Of a stretch of DNA of 64,000 nucleotides, positions 17,229 through 26,155 are shown one piece after another. The DNA comes from Hoeflea_A sp039025395. Its GTDB lineage: Bacteria; Pseudomonadota; Alphaproteobacteria; Rhizobiales; Rhizobiaceae. A program made the translations under genes and the position numbers. The notes under the pieces were generated by a model that ran no database searches, was not told the DNA's origin, and saw only the letters and a list, made by a program, of their open reading frames with translations. Numbering within the stretch: the stretch's first letter is position 1; each line of letters begins with the position of its first letter. Location: positions 74,621 to 138,620 of the forward strand of contig JBCCOK010000002.1 of NCBI GenBank assembly GCA_039025395.1, in the 5' to 3' direction.

Positions 17229-17885
17229 ATGCTGCTTGCCCTTCAGGATGTCAGAAAATCGTACTCGTCGCAGGAAGGACCGGTCGATGTTCTCAAGGGC
17301 GTTTCGCTTGAGCTCGACGCCGGTCAACATCTGGCGCTGACCGGAGAATCGGGATCGGGCAAGAGCACATTGCTGCATTTGGTCGCCGGTCTCGATGCGC
17401 CAGACAGCGGCGAAATCCGTGTCTCGGGCAGAGACATCGCCCATTTGAATGATCCGCAGCTTGCGGGCCTGCGACGCGACAAGATCGGACTCGTTTTTCA
17501 GCAGTTCAACCTGATACCGTCTCTTACCGTTGCCCAGAACCTTGCCTTTCATGCGCGCCTTGCCGGCCGCCTCGACGCCGATTGGAACGCCGATCTAACA
17601 GCGCGCCTCGGTCTGGCGGATTGCCTCAACCGCTATCCCGAACAGCTTTCAGGCGGCCAGCAGCAGCGCGTTGCCATCGGACGGACACTGGCCGCCAAGC
17701 CCGATCTGATCCTTGCAGACGAGCCGACCGGCAACCTGGACGAGGATACCAGCGACGCGGTCCTTGACCTGATGCTGCAATTGGTCGGCGATGCCAATGC
17801 CGGTTTTATTCTCGTCACCCATTCGCAGCGCCTGGCAAGCCTGCTGGACCGGCGCCTGCATCTGACGCACGGGCAGCTGCAATGA
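17229..17885 (+). CDS. ABC transporter ATP-binding protein, LolD/MacB-type
   Basis: From the ATG at 17229 the protein has 218 residues, the usual length. Walker A is GESGSGKST (~38), the Q-loop is VFQQFNLIPSL, the signature is LSGGQQQR (~140), Walker B is LILADEPTGNLD, and the H-loop is VTHSQR. It belongs to the MacB/LolD/FtsE group that powers FtsX-type permeases in mechanotransmission or extraction rather than import. It overlaps the permease gene by 4 bp (ATGA at 17882), which implies translational coupling. Together with the downstream AttH-like gene it forms a conserved three-gene module. Confidence 0.92.
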   Translation: MLLALQDVRKSYSSQEGPVDVLKGVSLELDAGQHLALTGESGSGKSTLLHLVAGLDAPDSGEIRVSGRDIAHLNDPQLAGLRRDKIGLVFQQFNLIPSLTVAQNLAFHARLAGRLDADWNADLTARLGLADCLNRYPEQLSGGQQQRVAIGRTLAAKPDLILADEPTGNLDEDTSDAVLDLMLQLVGDANAGFILVTHSQRLASLLDRRLHLTHGQLQ

Positions 17886-20284
17886 TCGGAGCCGGATTCT
17901 CAGCGCTTCTGTCGCATTGGCGCTACCGGCCCTTGCAGTTGGTAACGCTGATTGTCGGCCTGGCGCTTGCAACCGGTTTGTGGACCGGCGTCCAGGCCAT
18001 CAACAGCGAAGCCCGTTCGAGCTACGACCGGGCTGCTGCCGTACTCGGACAGGACCGGCTGGAGAGGCTTCAAAGCGAAAGCGGCGGGCCGATCGAAGCC
18101 GAACGGTTCGTGGCATTGAGGCGGGCTGGATGGCTCGTGTCCCCGGTGGTGGAAGGCACCATTCGGGTCGACGGCACGCGCGTGCGCATTATGGGAATCG
18201 ACGTTTTTACCCTGCCGCCGGAAGCGGCGCCCTTGGGTCTGTCGGGCAATGAGGATACGACGGCATTCCTCGCTGGCGACGGCCTTATGCTCGCGCATCC
18301 TGAAACGGCGGCAGATCTTGCCGGTAGCGGTCTCAACCTGCGCAACACGCTGCAGGTCACCCCAGGGGATCTGATGGCAGATATCGCCACCGCGTGGCAA
18401 TTGCTGCAACGCACAGACTTCGATTATCTCGTGCTGGCGCCGGATCAGCCAATCGGGCTGCAGCCGCTGACCGAGATCGCCCCCGACCTCCAGCGCATCC
18501 AACCGGATCCCCAGGGCGACATTGCCCGTCTTACGGGCAGCTTCCACCTCAACCTCACGGCCTTCGGGTTCCTGTCTTTTGCGGTCGGGCTCTTTATTGT
18601 CCATGCAACAATCGGCCTTGCGTTCGAACAACGCCGCCCGGTGGTGCGTACGCTGAGGGCGCTGGGGTTACCACGCCGCACGGTCATTGCCCTATTGCTT
18701 GTCGAAACGCTGTTTCTGGCGCTGGTCGCAGGCCTTATCGGCGTGTTGCTCGGCTATACGATTGCAGCGCTGCTGCTGCCGAATGTCGCGGCGACGCTCG
18801 CCGGCCTCTACGGCGCGTCGGTTCCCGGATCGCTTACCCTTCGCGCCGATTGGATCTTGACCGGTGTTGCGATCGCATTCGCCGGGGCAATCCTTGCCGT
18901 CGCAAACGGCCTCTGGCGCATGGCGCGCATGCCGCTGCTGGCGCCAGCGCAGCCGCGGGCCTGGGCAATGGCGAGCCTGAAGGCCAGCCGCTGGAACACG
19001 CTCGCGGCTTTCGCGCTGCTCATCATATCGCTTGTGACGGTTTGGGCAGGCAGCGGCCTCGTTGCAGGTTTCCTGACACTGGGGACATTACTGCTGGGTG
19101 CAGCACTCTTGCTGCCGCCATTGCTGATTGCCCTGTTGAAACTGGGAGCACGCACCGCGCGCTCCCCCATGGCCGAATGGATCTGGGCGGATATGCGCCA
19201 ACAGGTCCCCGGACTGTCGCTGGCGCTGATGGCGCTTCTGCTCGCGCTTGCCGCCAATATCGGGGTCGGCACGATGGTCGATTCATTTCGCTATACCTTT
19301 ACCGGATGGCTCGACCAGCGCCTGGCGTCCGAACTCTATGTCAATGCGGGGAACGAAGCCGAAGCGGAGGAACTGCGGAGTTTTCTGGAGGGGCGGGCCG
19401 AGGCTGTGCTGCCGATACGATCCATCGAACTGGACATCGCGGATCAGCCGATCTTCGTCTACGGCGTCGTCGATCACGCCACCTACCGGGATCACTGGCC
19501 GCTTCTGCGGCAAAGCGCGGATGTCTGGGAGCGCGTTGCCGAGGCTGATGGTGCGCTGATCAACGAGCAGCTTTTGCGGCGTGACGGTTACGATCTCGGC
19601 GACACCATCCAGGTGGCACCCGGGTGGAGCGAGACTGTTGTCGGCGTGTACTCAGACTACGGCAATCCAACCGGTCAGATGATTGTCAATCATGACCGCC
19701 TTATGGAGGCATTTCCCGACATTCCGAAACTGCGGCACGCGGTAAGGATCGCACCGGAGGCGGCCGATTCCCTCACCGAGGCGTTGGTTACCGAGTTTGG
19801 ACTTTCGTCCGGCAACATTTTGAACCAGGCGGACGTTAAACGGTTTTCGCTGCAGATTTTCGACCGGACCTTTCTCGTGACCGGAGCGCTCAATACGCTG
19901 ACGCTCGGGGTCGCGGGCTTCGCCATTCTTGCCAATCTGCTGACGCTCGCAAATATGCGCCTGTCGCAGATGGCGCCGGTCTGGGCCGTCGGTACGACCC
20001 GCGCCACGCTTGCGCGCGTCGAGTTACTGCGGACCCTGGCGCTTGCCTTCCTTACCTGGCTCGCTGCAGTGCCGGTCGGCCTCTTGCTGGCATGGGTGCT
20101 GCTGGCCGTTGTCAATGTCGAGGCTTTCGGCTGGCGCCTGCCGATGTTTGTCTTCCCGCTTGACTGGCTGCGGCTGCTGGTTCTCGCGCTTGCCGCTGCA
20201 GCAATTGCAGCAGCGGTTCCCGTCTGGCGTCTTGCCAGAACGCAGCCTGCCCGTTTCCTGAAGGTGTTTGTCCATGAGCGTTAG
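17882..20284 (+). CDS. FtsX-like ABC permease (AttF/G-like)
   Basis: This 800-residue inner-membrane protein has two FtsX units. TM1 is near 18-36, then a large extracytoplasmic domain to ~218. A TM cluster at ~222-345 contains the coupling segment LRALGLPRRTVIALL. Further TMs span ~365-430 and ~455-475, then a second periplasmic domain, and a terminal TM trio (~675-790) with its own coupling helix VGTTRATLARVELLR. It partners the preceding ATPase. The module arrangement matches the att-type ABC system of Agrobacterium relatives, whose cargo is not established. It may move or process a lipid or envelope factor that the AttH-like protein handles. Confidence 0.9.
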   Translation: MIGAGFSALLSHWRYRPLQLVTLIVGLALATGLWTGVQAINSEARSSYDRAAAVLGQDRLERLQSESGGPIEAERFVALRRAGWLVSPVVEGTIRVDGTRVRIMGIDVFTLPPEAAPLGLSGNEDTTAFLAGDGLMLAHPETAADLAGSGLNLRNTLQVTPGDLMADIATAWQLLQRTDFDYLVLAPDQPIGLQPLTEIAPDLQRIQPDPQGDIARLTGSFHLNLTAFGFLSFAVGLFIVHATIGLAFEQRRPVVRTLRALGLPRRTVIALLLVETLFLALVAGLIGVLLGYTIAALLLPNVAATLAGLYGASVPGSLTLRADWILTGVAIAFAGAILAVANGLWRMARMPLLAPAQPRAWAMASLKASRWNTLAAFALLIISLVTVWAGSGLVAGFLTLGTLLLGAALLLPPLLIALLKLGARTARSPMAEWIWADMRQQVPGLSLALMALLLALAANIGVGTMVDSFRYTFTGWLDQRLASELYVNAGNEAEAEELRSFLEGRAEAVLPIRSIELDIADQPIFVYGVVDHATYRDHWPLLRQSADVWERVAEADGALINEQLLRRDGYDLGDTIQVAPGWSETVVGVYSDYGNPTGQMIVNHDRLMEAFPDIPKLRHAVRIAPEAADSLTEALVTEFGLSSGNILNQADVKRFSLQIFDRTFLVTGALNTLTLGVAGFAILANLLTLANMRLSQMAPVWAVGTTRATLARVELLRTLALAFLTWLAAVPVGLLLAWVLLAVVNVEAFGWRLPMFVFPLDWLRLLVLALAAAAIAAAVPVWRLARTQPARFLKVFVHER

Positions 20285-21332
20285 GTTTCTTGCAGTGGTG
20301 TTTTCGATCATTGCCACCGGTGCATTGGCACAGGGTTTCGCCGGCCTCGGAACCGATGCGGAGGGCTTTTCCTACCCCCAGGCAGGCCACACACTGACAT
20401 TCCCGCAAGATCATGGCCCGCATCCCGACTTTCGCATCGAATGGTGGTATCTGACCGCCAATCTGGAAGGCGCAGACGGGGCGGAATTCGGATTGCAGTG
20501 GACATTGTTCCGATCTGCCACGCGGCCGGAGAAGGCCGAGGACTGGTCTGTAACCCAGAGCTTCATGGCTCATGCCGGACTGACCACCGAAACCCGGCAC
20601 TATTCAGCCGAGCGATTCGGGCGCGGCGGTATCGGACAGGCAGGTGTGACGGCAAGCCCGTTTTCAGCCTGGATCGACGATTGGCAGATGACCAGTCGGG
20701 CGAGCGCAGGCGACGATGCGCTTTCGGCGCTGAATGTTCGCGCGCGCGGCCCTGCCTTTTCCTACGACATCAATCTCGAAGCCTCCGGTCCGCTGGTCTT
20801 CCACGGCGACAACGGATATTCGGTCAAATCGGCGTCGGGACAGGCGAGCTACTATTATTCGCAGCCATTCTATCGCGTCACGGGCACGATCGTGCTGCCG
20901 ACGGGCCCGGTAGAGGTTACAGGGCAGGCATGGCTCGATCGGGAGTGGTCGTCCCAGCCGCTCGATGAGAACCAGACCGGTTGGGACTGGCTTTCCCTGC
21001 ATTTCGATGATGGCTCCAAGCTGATGGGGTTTCGGCTTCGCAGCCGCACCGACGATGCCTTTACGTCAGCCACCTGGGTCCGGCCCGACGGAACGACAAC
21101 GACCTACGGCGACGGATCGCTTGTCATGATTCCTGAGGCAACCGCTCGTGTCGCCGGCCGTACTGTGCCGGTCGGATGGCGGCTGCAACTGCCGCAGCGC
21201 GAACTCGACATCACCGTTGAAGCGCTCAATCCGCAAAGCTGGATGGATACGCTGGTCGCCTACTGGGAAGGGCCCGTTGCGGCCGCCGGAACACATGGCG
21301 GCCGCGGCTATCTTGAAATGACCGGGTATTAG
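20274..21332 (+). CDS. AttH/CrtC-like lipocalin-type secreted protein
   Basis: The ATG at 20274 overlaps the permease's last codons; an open frame 6 bp upstream starts only at TTG. The protein has 352 residues with a Sec signal peptide ending at about GALAQ. The AttH/CrtC family signature FRIEWWYLTANL appears early (~55), and the second-half signature WLDREWSSQPLD, then WDWLSLHF, near 220-240. The family is a double lipocalin-like barrel that includes carotenoid 1,2-hydratase and AttH. No carotenoid genes are present, so a lipid- or hydrophobe-binding role linked to the ABC/FtsX pair is more likely. It is convergent with the TPP enzyme gene, with 6 bp between stops. Confidence 0.87.
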   Translation: MSVRFLAVVFSIIATGALAQGFAGLGTDAEGFSYPQAGHTLTFPQDHGPHPDFRIEWWYLTANLEGADGAEFGLQWTLFRSATRPEKAEDWSVTQSFMAHAGLTTETRHYSAERFGRGGIGQAGVTASPFSAWIDDWQMTSRASAGDDALSALNVRARGPAFSYDINLEASGPLVFHGDNGYSVKSASGQASYYYSQPFYRVTGTIVLPTGPVEVTGQAWLDREWSSQPLDENQTGWDWLSLHFDDGSKLMGFRLRSRTDDAFTSATWVRPDGTTTTYGDGSLVMIPEATARVAGRTVPVGWRLQLPQRELDITVEALNPQSWMDTLVAYWEGPVAAAGTHGGRGYLEMTGY

Positions 21333-21338
21333 AGCCTT

Positions 21339-22967
21339 TCATTTCCGCATTGGCGGCACGGCATCGGGATCAAGCACGAGTTCAATCAGCAGAGGCCGGT
21401 CACGCGTGCCGATCGCCTCAAGCGCGACGTCGAGATCCTGTTTCGAAGTCACCCGCACGCCATGGCCGCCAAGGGCCGTTGCAACATCGGCAAAGGACGG
21501 CCAGTCAAACTGAGACATGCCGGGATCCATGCCACGATCGGTAAACTGGATGTGCTCTGCGCCGTAGGCGGCGTCGTTGCAGACGACGACGATGAAATCC
21601 AGCTTCGAGCGCACGGCCGTGTTGAATTCGGCAAGCCCGCCCATCATGAAACCGCCGTCTCCGACAAAGACCGCAACCGGTCTGTCCGGCGCGGCGAGAC
21701 CGGCGCCGATGGCTTCCTGAAGACCAAGGCCAATGGCGGCAAAATTGACTGTGTAGAGAAAACTCTTCGGATCTGTTGCAGAGATACGGCACCAGACCTC
21801 GGTCATGAACCGTCCGCCATCTGCTGCCAAAATACGGTTTTCGGGCAGCGCGCTTTCGAGGCGGTCAAGGGCATAGGCATAATTGACGTAACCGGGCTTC
21901 GCATCGTCGGGATCGCCTGGAGGATGTGCTGTCAGTGAGGCCGGATCGAGTTCCTTTGCGAATCCGGTCGGAGCAATCTCGGCCTCGTCGAGCCAGTGAA
22001 CGATATTGTCGGCGGTCAGTCCTGCGTCTGCAATCAGCGCGGCATCCGGATGGAAATGGTCTCCGATCGAGGACGGGTCACTGTTGATCTGTACGACATT
22101 CTTTCCCTTCAAAAGCCTGCCCTGATCGGTCGTAAAGGAATTGAGGCTGGAACCGAACGCGATGACGCAGTCGCTTGTCCCAATGACTTCATAGCCTGCC
22201 GGCGTGCTCAATGTTCCGAATATGTCCATATTCGATGGATGACCTGTAAAGAGCCCCTTGGCCTTCAGCGTCGTCGCCAGCGGCGCCTCCATTCGCTCGG
22301 CCAGCCGGATGAGCTTATCGCGCGCGCCCACCGCTCCGGCGCCGGCGAGGATGACCGGCCGCCGCGCAGACGCGACCATGCCGATTGCCTGATCCATGAC
22401 GTCGCCTTCGGGAACGTAAGCAGGCGTATCGAAAACCTTGAGCACTACCTTTTCGTGATTGGTTTCCTCCCACATGAAATCAATCGGCATGTTCAACACG
22501 ATGGGTCTGCGCTCAAGCCGCGCACGGTAGAAGGCGTTGGCTACGTCCTTTGCCGCGGTCTGCGGCGAACGCATCTGTTCAAATCCGGCGTCCGTCATAT
22601 TCGCCAGTTCGCGCTGGTCGATATTCTGCATGCTTTCAGGATTGGTCATTGCCGTGTCGCCGGTCAGAAGCACCATCGGACTTCGGCCGCGCCCGCCTTC
22701 CATCAATGCGGTGACGCAATTGGTCAATCCCGGGCCATGGGTCACCGTCGCCGCGCCAACTTTACCGGAAACATGAGCGTAGGCCTGCGCCATCAAGACA
22801 GCGCTGCCCTCATGGGCGGTCGGTACGAAATTGCCGCCGCCGTCGCGCACATAGTGGTTGACCATAAAAAGATTAGCGTCTCCCATCACGCCGAACATGG
22901 TGTCAATGCCCTGATCCAGCACAGCATTGGCTATTGACTGATGCGTATACGTTTTTTCTCCAACCAT
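21339..22967 (-). CDS. Thiamine-diphosphate-dependent enzyme, acetolactate synthase-like
   Basis: The 542-residue protein has all three TPP-enzyme domains. The PYR domain carries the catalytic-Glu motif (TAHEGSAVLMAQAYA, ~52). The central domain has VILAGAGAVGARD (~205). The PP domain has the GDGGFMMGGLAEFNTA, then VVCNDAAYG Mg/TPP motif (~435-460). Overall similarity is to the acetolactate synthase/benzoylformate decarboxylase group. There is no small regulatory subunit or ilvC nearby, so a catabolic decarboxylase or carboligase for a 2-keto acid is more likely than branched-chain biosynthesis. It is the last gene of the long minus-strand cluster and follows a structured leader. Confidence 0.85.
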   Translation of the reverse strand: MVGEKTYTHQSIANAVLDQGIDTMFGVMGDANLFMVNHYVRDGGGNFVPTAHEGSAVLMAQAYAHVSGKVGAATVTHGPGLTNCVTALMEGGRGRSPMVLLTGDTAMTNPESMQNIDQRELANMTDAGFEQMRSPQTAAKDVANAFYRARLERRPIVLNMPIDFMWEETNHEKVVLKVFDTPAYVPEGDVMDQAIGMVASARRPVILAGAGAVGARDKLIRLAERMEAPLATTLKAKGLFTGHPSNMDIFGTLSTPAGYEVIGTSDCVIAFGSSLNSFTTDQGRLLKGKNVVQINSDPSSIGDHFHPDAALIADAGLTADNIVHWLDEAEIAPTGFAKELDPASLTAHPPGDPDDAKPGYVNYAYALDRLESALPENRILAADGGRFMTEVWCRISATDPKSFLYTVNFAAIGLGLQEAIGAGLAAPDRPVAVFVGDGGFMMGGLAEFNTAVRSKLDFIVVVCNDAAYGAEHIQFTDRGMDPGMSQFDWPSFADVATALGGHGVRVTSKQDLDVALEAIGTRDRPLLIELVLDPDAVPPMRK

Positions 22968-22998
22968 ATCGTAAGACCTTCGTGTCCTGTCGCTCCAA

Positions 22999-23184
22999 TG
23001 CTGCGGCTCGGTCGCCGGGATCGGCGCCGCAGCAATCGGGCCGGGCTAATGAGCCTGGCATCTGTTTCGCGATACGGGCAGTGCCGGTTCGGGGTGTCGG
23101 GTTTCACACAACCCCTTCAGTCTTTACCGGCTTGGCACACCCAGGAAAGAACACATGTGCGGGACATCTCCCGCAGCCCGTATC
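22999..23184 (-). ncRNA. Candidate structured RNA leader upstream of the TPP enzyme gene
   Basis: This 349-bp gene-free interval (22968-23316) is dense in complementary segments. A 9-bp long-range stem (23176-23184 with 23071-23079, GATACGGGC/GCCCGTATC) encloses two hairpins. One has perfect arms 23158-23164/23169-23175 (TGCGGGA) with a 4-nt loop. The other pairs 23083-23088 with 23126-23131 (GCCGGT/ACCGGC). A competing pairing, 23081-23085 with 23134-23138 (GTGCC/GGCAC), would exclude the second. Nearer the gene is a 9-bp stem (22999-23007/23026-23034, TGCTGCGGC). Sense is minus, ending about 30 nt before the ATG. Parts faintly recall a cobalamin riboswitch core (GTGTGAAACCC, CACTG), but the B12 box is not canonical. 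Confidence 0.45.
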
Positions 23185-23316
23185 ATTTTCTGGCTTGATT
23201 TTATCCCGTGTTTCGTGGCCGAAATCAATCGGTAGGTAAAGCTTGAGGCGCGGCAAATTGGGCCCCGAACACACATGCTGCGATTGTGGATTGACGGTGA
23301 AGGCTGCAGCCGGATT

Positions 23317-24039
23317 TCAGGATACGGGAACGGTGGATGGACGGGCCAACCAGTCTGCGACCGCGGCGTTGACGGCGTCAGGATTTTCGAGCGTTGCGAT
23401 GTGCCCGGCGCCCGGCACGAATACCAGTTCGCAATCGCCGATCAAATCGGCCATTTCCCGATGCCGGTCGGGCGGACAAAGCATGTCCGATTCACCACAC
23501 AGAACAAGTGCCGCACCCTCAAACCGGCGCAGCACGGCCGTTTGATCGGGCCTGTCGCGCAAGGCGACCGATTGCGCGACGAACGTCTCGGCTCCGACCG
23601 AAAGCGCCATATCGACAAGCAGGTCGAGCAGCTTTCGATTGTCGCGGTTTTCCGGTGCCAGGTAGGCCGGCTTCATCTCATCGACAATCACATCGCGCAG
23701 CTGGCCCTGGTGGACGGCCTCGATCTGCCGCTTGCGGATTTCGAAACGCTCCGGCGCATCGGCATAGTGGTTCGTATCCAACAGTGCGAGACGCGTGACA
23801 CGGTCCGGCGCGAGATCGGCCATCATCATGGCGACAATGCCGCCCATCGACAGCCCGGCAACGTTTAGACGGCCGGGCGGTGCGGCTGCCAGAACAGCCT
23901 CTGCCATCGCGCGGATCGAGTCTTGAGCAAGCGGCGGCACGATCACATCGAAAGAGGCACCGAATGCCTCGATCTGGGGTGCGAAGAGCCGCTCATCGCA
24001 CATCATGCCAGGAAGAAGAAGCAGCGTCTCGCGGGTCAC
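23317..24039 (-). CDS. Alpha/beta hydrolase
   Basis: The 240-residue protein begins ETLLLLPGMMCDERLF (oxyanion-hole strand). It has the nucleophile elbow GLSMGG (Ser about 84), a likely acid Asp in CGESDMLCPP (~190) and the catalytic His in PGAGHIATLE (~212). Length and order fit the esterase/lipase-like and enol-lactonase-like members of the fold. It sits 3 bp downstream of the MetE-like gene, so it is surely cotranscribed. In this catabolic cluster it would plausibly hydrolyse an ester or lactone intermediate made by the dehydrogenases; that is inference. Confidence 0.85.
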   Translation of the reverse strand: MTRETLLLLPGMMCDERLFAPQIEAFGASFDVIVPPLAQDSIRAMAEAVLAAAPPGRLNVAGLSMGGIVAMMMADLAPDRVTRLALLDTNHYADAPERFEIRKRQIEAVHQGQLRDVIVDEMKPAYLAPENRDNRKLLDLLVDMALSVGAETFVAQSVALRDRPDQTAVLRRFEGAALVLCGESDMLCPPDRHREMADLIGDCELVFVPGAGHIATLENPDAVNAAVADWLARPSTVPVS

Positions 24040-24042
24040 GGC

Positions 24043-25176
24043 TCAGATCCGGTTGGCTGCGATCTCGGCGCCATCGCTGAGCGCCTTCAGTTTGGCATAG
24101 GCGATATCGGGATCGACCGCGCCGAAGCCGGCAAATGTGCCAAAGCCGCAGTCCGATCCGGCAATCACCCGCTCTGTTCCAACGATATCGGCAAAGCGCT
24201 CGATGCGCTGGGCGACCAGTTCCGGATGCTCGACGAAGTTTGTCGTCGTGTCGACAACGCCTGGCACAAGGATCTTGTCTTCTGGAATGTCGGCCTTGCG
24301 GTCGCGGAACACGGTCCATTCATGGCCGTGGCGGGGATTGGACGTCTCGAACAGAACATAGCCTGCATGCGCATTCATCAGCGTATCGAACATTTTTGCC
24401 ATGGAGATATCGCACACATGCGGGCCTTCGTAGTTGCCCCAGCATATATGAATGCGAACCCGATCCTCGGGGATCCCTTCAAGGGCATGGTTGAGCGCTT
24501 CCACATGGGTCGCCGCCACGCGGACGAATTCTTCATCGGACAGATCGGTAAACAGCATATGCCGTGACAGTGCGAGGTCCGGACAGTCAAGCTGCAGGTC
24601 GAGACCAGCCGCAACGATGGCTGCGTATTCGTCGCGCATCGCATCGGCAAGGGCCGCCAGATAGGCTTCGCGTGAGGAATAGTGCGCGTTTTGCAAAAAC
24701 AGTGAAATCACGCCGGGCGACGCAGCGTTCATGAAACCGCGCGACGCACCGTGTTTGGCCATCGCTGCCTTCAGGTTGGCGATGTCCTTTTCCAATTCCC
24801 CCTGCCCCTTGGACTTGACGTCTCCTGTGCACATCGGGCGTGCATATTGCGGGGTCCCGCCTTCCCTGGCGAGACGCTCCAGAAAGCCCGGAAACAGTTT
24901 GAGATCGGCAGGGGCGTTGCGCGGGCTGTCGCCGGAAAACCCTGTATAGCGGTCCTTGACATAGGTCGCGTAGGAGATCTTGGAGGTTTCACCGTCGGAG
25001 ACGATATCGACACCGGCTTCCACCTGACGCCGCACCGTTTGGTCGACGGCATCGGTCATAGCCGCATCGAATTCGGACTGATCAAAATCCTGTTCGCGTT
25101 CACGCGCAAAGATGAAATCGACCACCTGCTGGGTGCGCGGCAGCGATCCCACATGGGTTACCGGTATTTTTGCCAT
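24043..25176 (-). CDS. MetE C-terminal-like zinc-dependent methyl/alkyl transferase (COG0620)
   Basis: From the ATG at 25176 the protein has 377 residues, about half the size of MetE and matching only its C-terminal catalytic barrel. It begins VTHVGSLPRT, typical of this branch. A zinc site of the MetE/epoxyalkane:coenzyme M transferase type is visible: His243-x-Cys245 in HICWGN and Cys343 in GSDCGFGTF. VSDGETSKISY (~59) is the conserved substrate-side segment. Known relatives activate a thiol for alkyl transfer. Without the folate-binding N-domain it is unlikely to be a normal methionine synthase. Its place between cupin and hydrolase genes suggests C-S or O-alkyl chemistry in the pathway. 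An upstream ATG at 25233 is less likely. Confidence 0.8.
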   Translation of the reverse strand: MAKIPVTHVGSLPRTQQVVDFIFAREREQDFDQSEFDAAMTDAVDQTVRRQVEAGVDIVSDGETSKISYATYVKDRYTGFSGDSPRNAPADLKLFPGFLERLAREGGTPQYARPMCTGDVKSKGQGELEKDIANLKAAMAKHGASRGFMNAASPGVISLFLQNAHYSSREAYLAALADAMRDEYAAIVAAGLDLQLDCPDLALSRHMLFTDLSDEEFVRVAATHVEALNHALEGIPEDRVRIHICWGNYEGPHVCDISMAKMFDTLMNAHAGYVLFETSNPRHGHEWTVFRDRKADIPEDKILVPGVVDTTTNFVEHPELVAQRIERFADIVGTERVIAGSDCGFGTFAGFGAVDPDIAYAKLKALSDGAEIAANRI

Positions 25177-25186
25177 GCTCGTCTCT

Positions 25187-26155
25187 TCAGTTCGGCTTCC
25201 AGGTGGCACCCGCCGGATCGTTCGTCGAAACAACCTGGTAAATAGCAGCCTCGCCAGTCATGGAAGGCACGAAGGCGTGCGCCACGTTTTCGGGCACGCT
25301 CATGGTATCTCCCGGCGCGAGCGTTGCCGAACCGCCGTCCCACTCGACGCGCCAATGGCCCCTGACCGGCATCAAAACGGAGGGCCTCTCGTGGCTCTGC
25401 GGCTCTTCAGAAGCGCTTGCCCGGCTGATGAAGTTGACCCGAAAACCCGGCTTGTCGCGAATGATTCCGCTCTCGCCGATGACCGTAATCGGTGCTTTGT
25501 CGGAGATCGCCATCATGTCCCAGTAGCGGCGCACATAGCCGCCGATCACCTGCATGCTGGAGGGCTCGGGAAACTGCTCGAGTTCATCGTCGCCGAGCAA
25601 TGGCATTGGCTCTTCGCCTTGTGGCAGCTCTTCACCCTTCTTGCTGTCGTAAAGGCGGCCTTTTTCGGAGAGCACAAGACCGTGATCCATGGCATCCTCA
25701 ATGACCTGAGGCGCCCAGATGACGCCACCGCCGGCATCGTCGCCGCCGAGGATCGCCATGATCATTCCGTAGTCGTTGCCGATGTTTTCGAAGCCGCGGA
25801 AGATGCCGGTAGGAATGTTGAAGATGTCGCCCTCCTCAAGCACCACTTCGCCGGCGTCGCCCCAGCGTCCCCAGAAGAAGCGCCAGCGCCCCTTGAGGAC
25901 AAAAAAGACCTCTGCGGTGCGATGGGAGTGGAGCGAGTTGCGGCATTTCGGCGGCTGGCCGGCTGCGCCGATATTGAAGCCGTGCGGAATGGTAATGTGC
26001 ACGTGCTGATCGGTGCTCTCCGATACGCCACCGCCGATAATGGTGAAGTTTTCCTTCTGGTCCGAACCCGGCGTATGGGCGTCGATGAAGGCCGTCCTGC
26101 ACGGTTTCAGATCGCCGTAGCGGACAATGCGCTGCTCCATCTGCTGCGGTGTCAT
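25187..26155 (-). CDS. Bicupin domain protein
   Basis: The 322-residue protein has two cupin halves. The first carries HSHRTAEVFFVLKGRWRFFWG (~96), with metal-binding His residues and the Glu, then EEGDIFNIPTGIFRGFENIG. The second carries RPSVLMPVRGHWRVEWDGG (~263) and LAPGDTMSVPENVAHAF (~285), with fewer His ligands in its first motif. The layout resembles gentisate 1,2-dioxygenase-like or sugar-modifying bicupins, but a ring-cleaving role is not supported by neighbours. It overlaps the upstream NTF2-like gene by 4 bp (ATGA). It is a probable metal-dependent oxygenase or isomerase of the cluster. Confidence 0.8.
   Translation of the reverse strand: MTPQQMEQRIVRYGDLKPCRTAFIDAHTPGSDQKENFTIIGGGVSESTDQHVHITIPHGFNIGAAGQPPKCRNSLHSHRTAEVFFVLKGRWRFFWGRWGDAGEVVLEEGDIFNIPTGIFRGFENIGNDYGMIMAILGGDDAGGGVIWAPQVIEDAMDHGLVLSEKGRLYDSKKGEELPQGEEPMPLLGDDELEQFPEPSSMQVIGGYVRRYWDMMAISDKAPITVIGESGIIRDKPGFRVNFISRASASEEPQSHERPSVLMPVRGHWRVEWDGGSATLAPGDTMSVPENVAHAFVPSMTGEAAIYQVVSTNDPAGATWKPN

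Noticed and set aside
21339..22967. Biosynthetic acetolactate synthase (ilvB)
   Set aside because: There is no small subunit or other ilv genes adjacent, and the gene sits at the end of a catabolic cluster; the TPP motifs alone do not settle the reaction.
22968..23316. Canonical cobalamin riboswitch
   Set aside because: Only fragments of the core are recognisable, the B12 box is not canonical and the usual P7-P9 space is too short. It is kept only as an unclassified structured leader.
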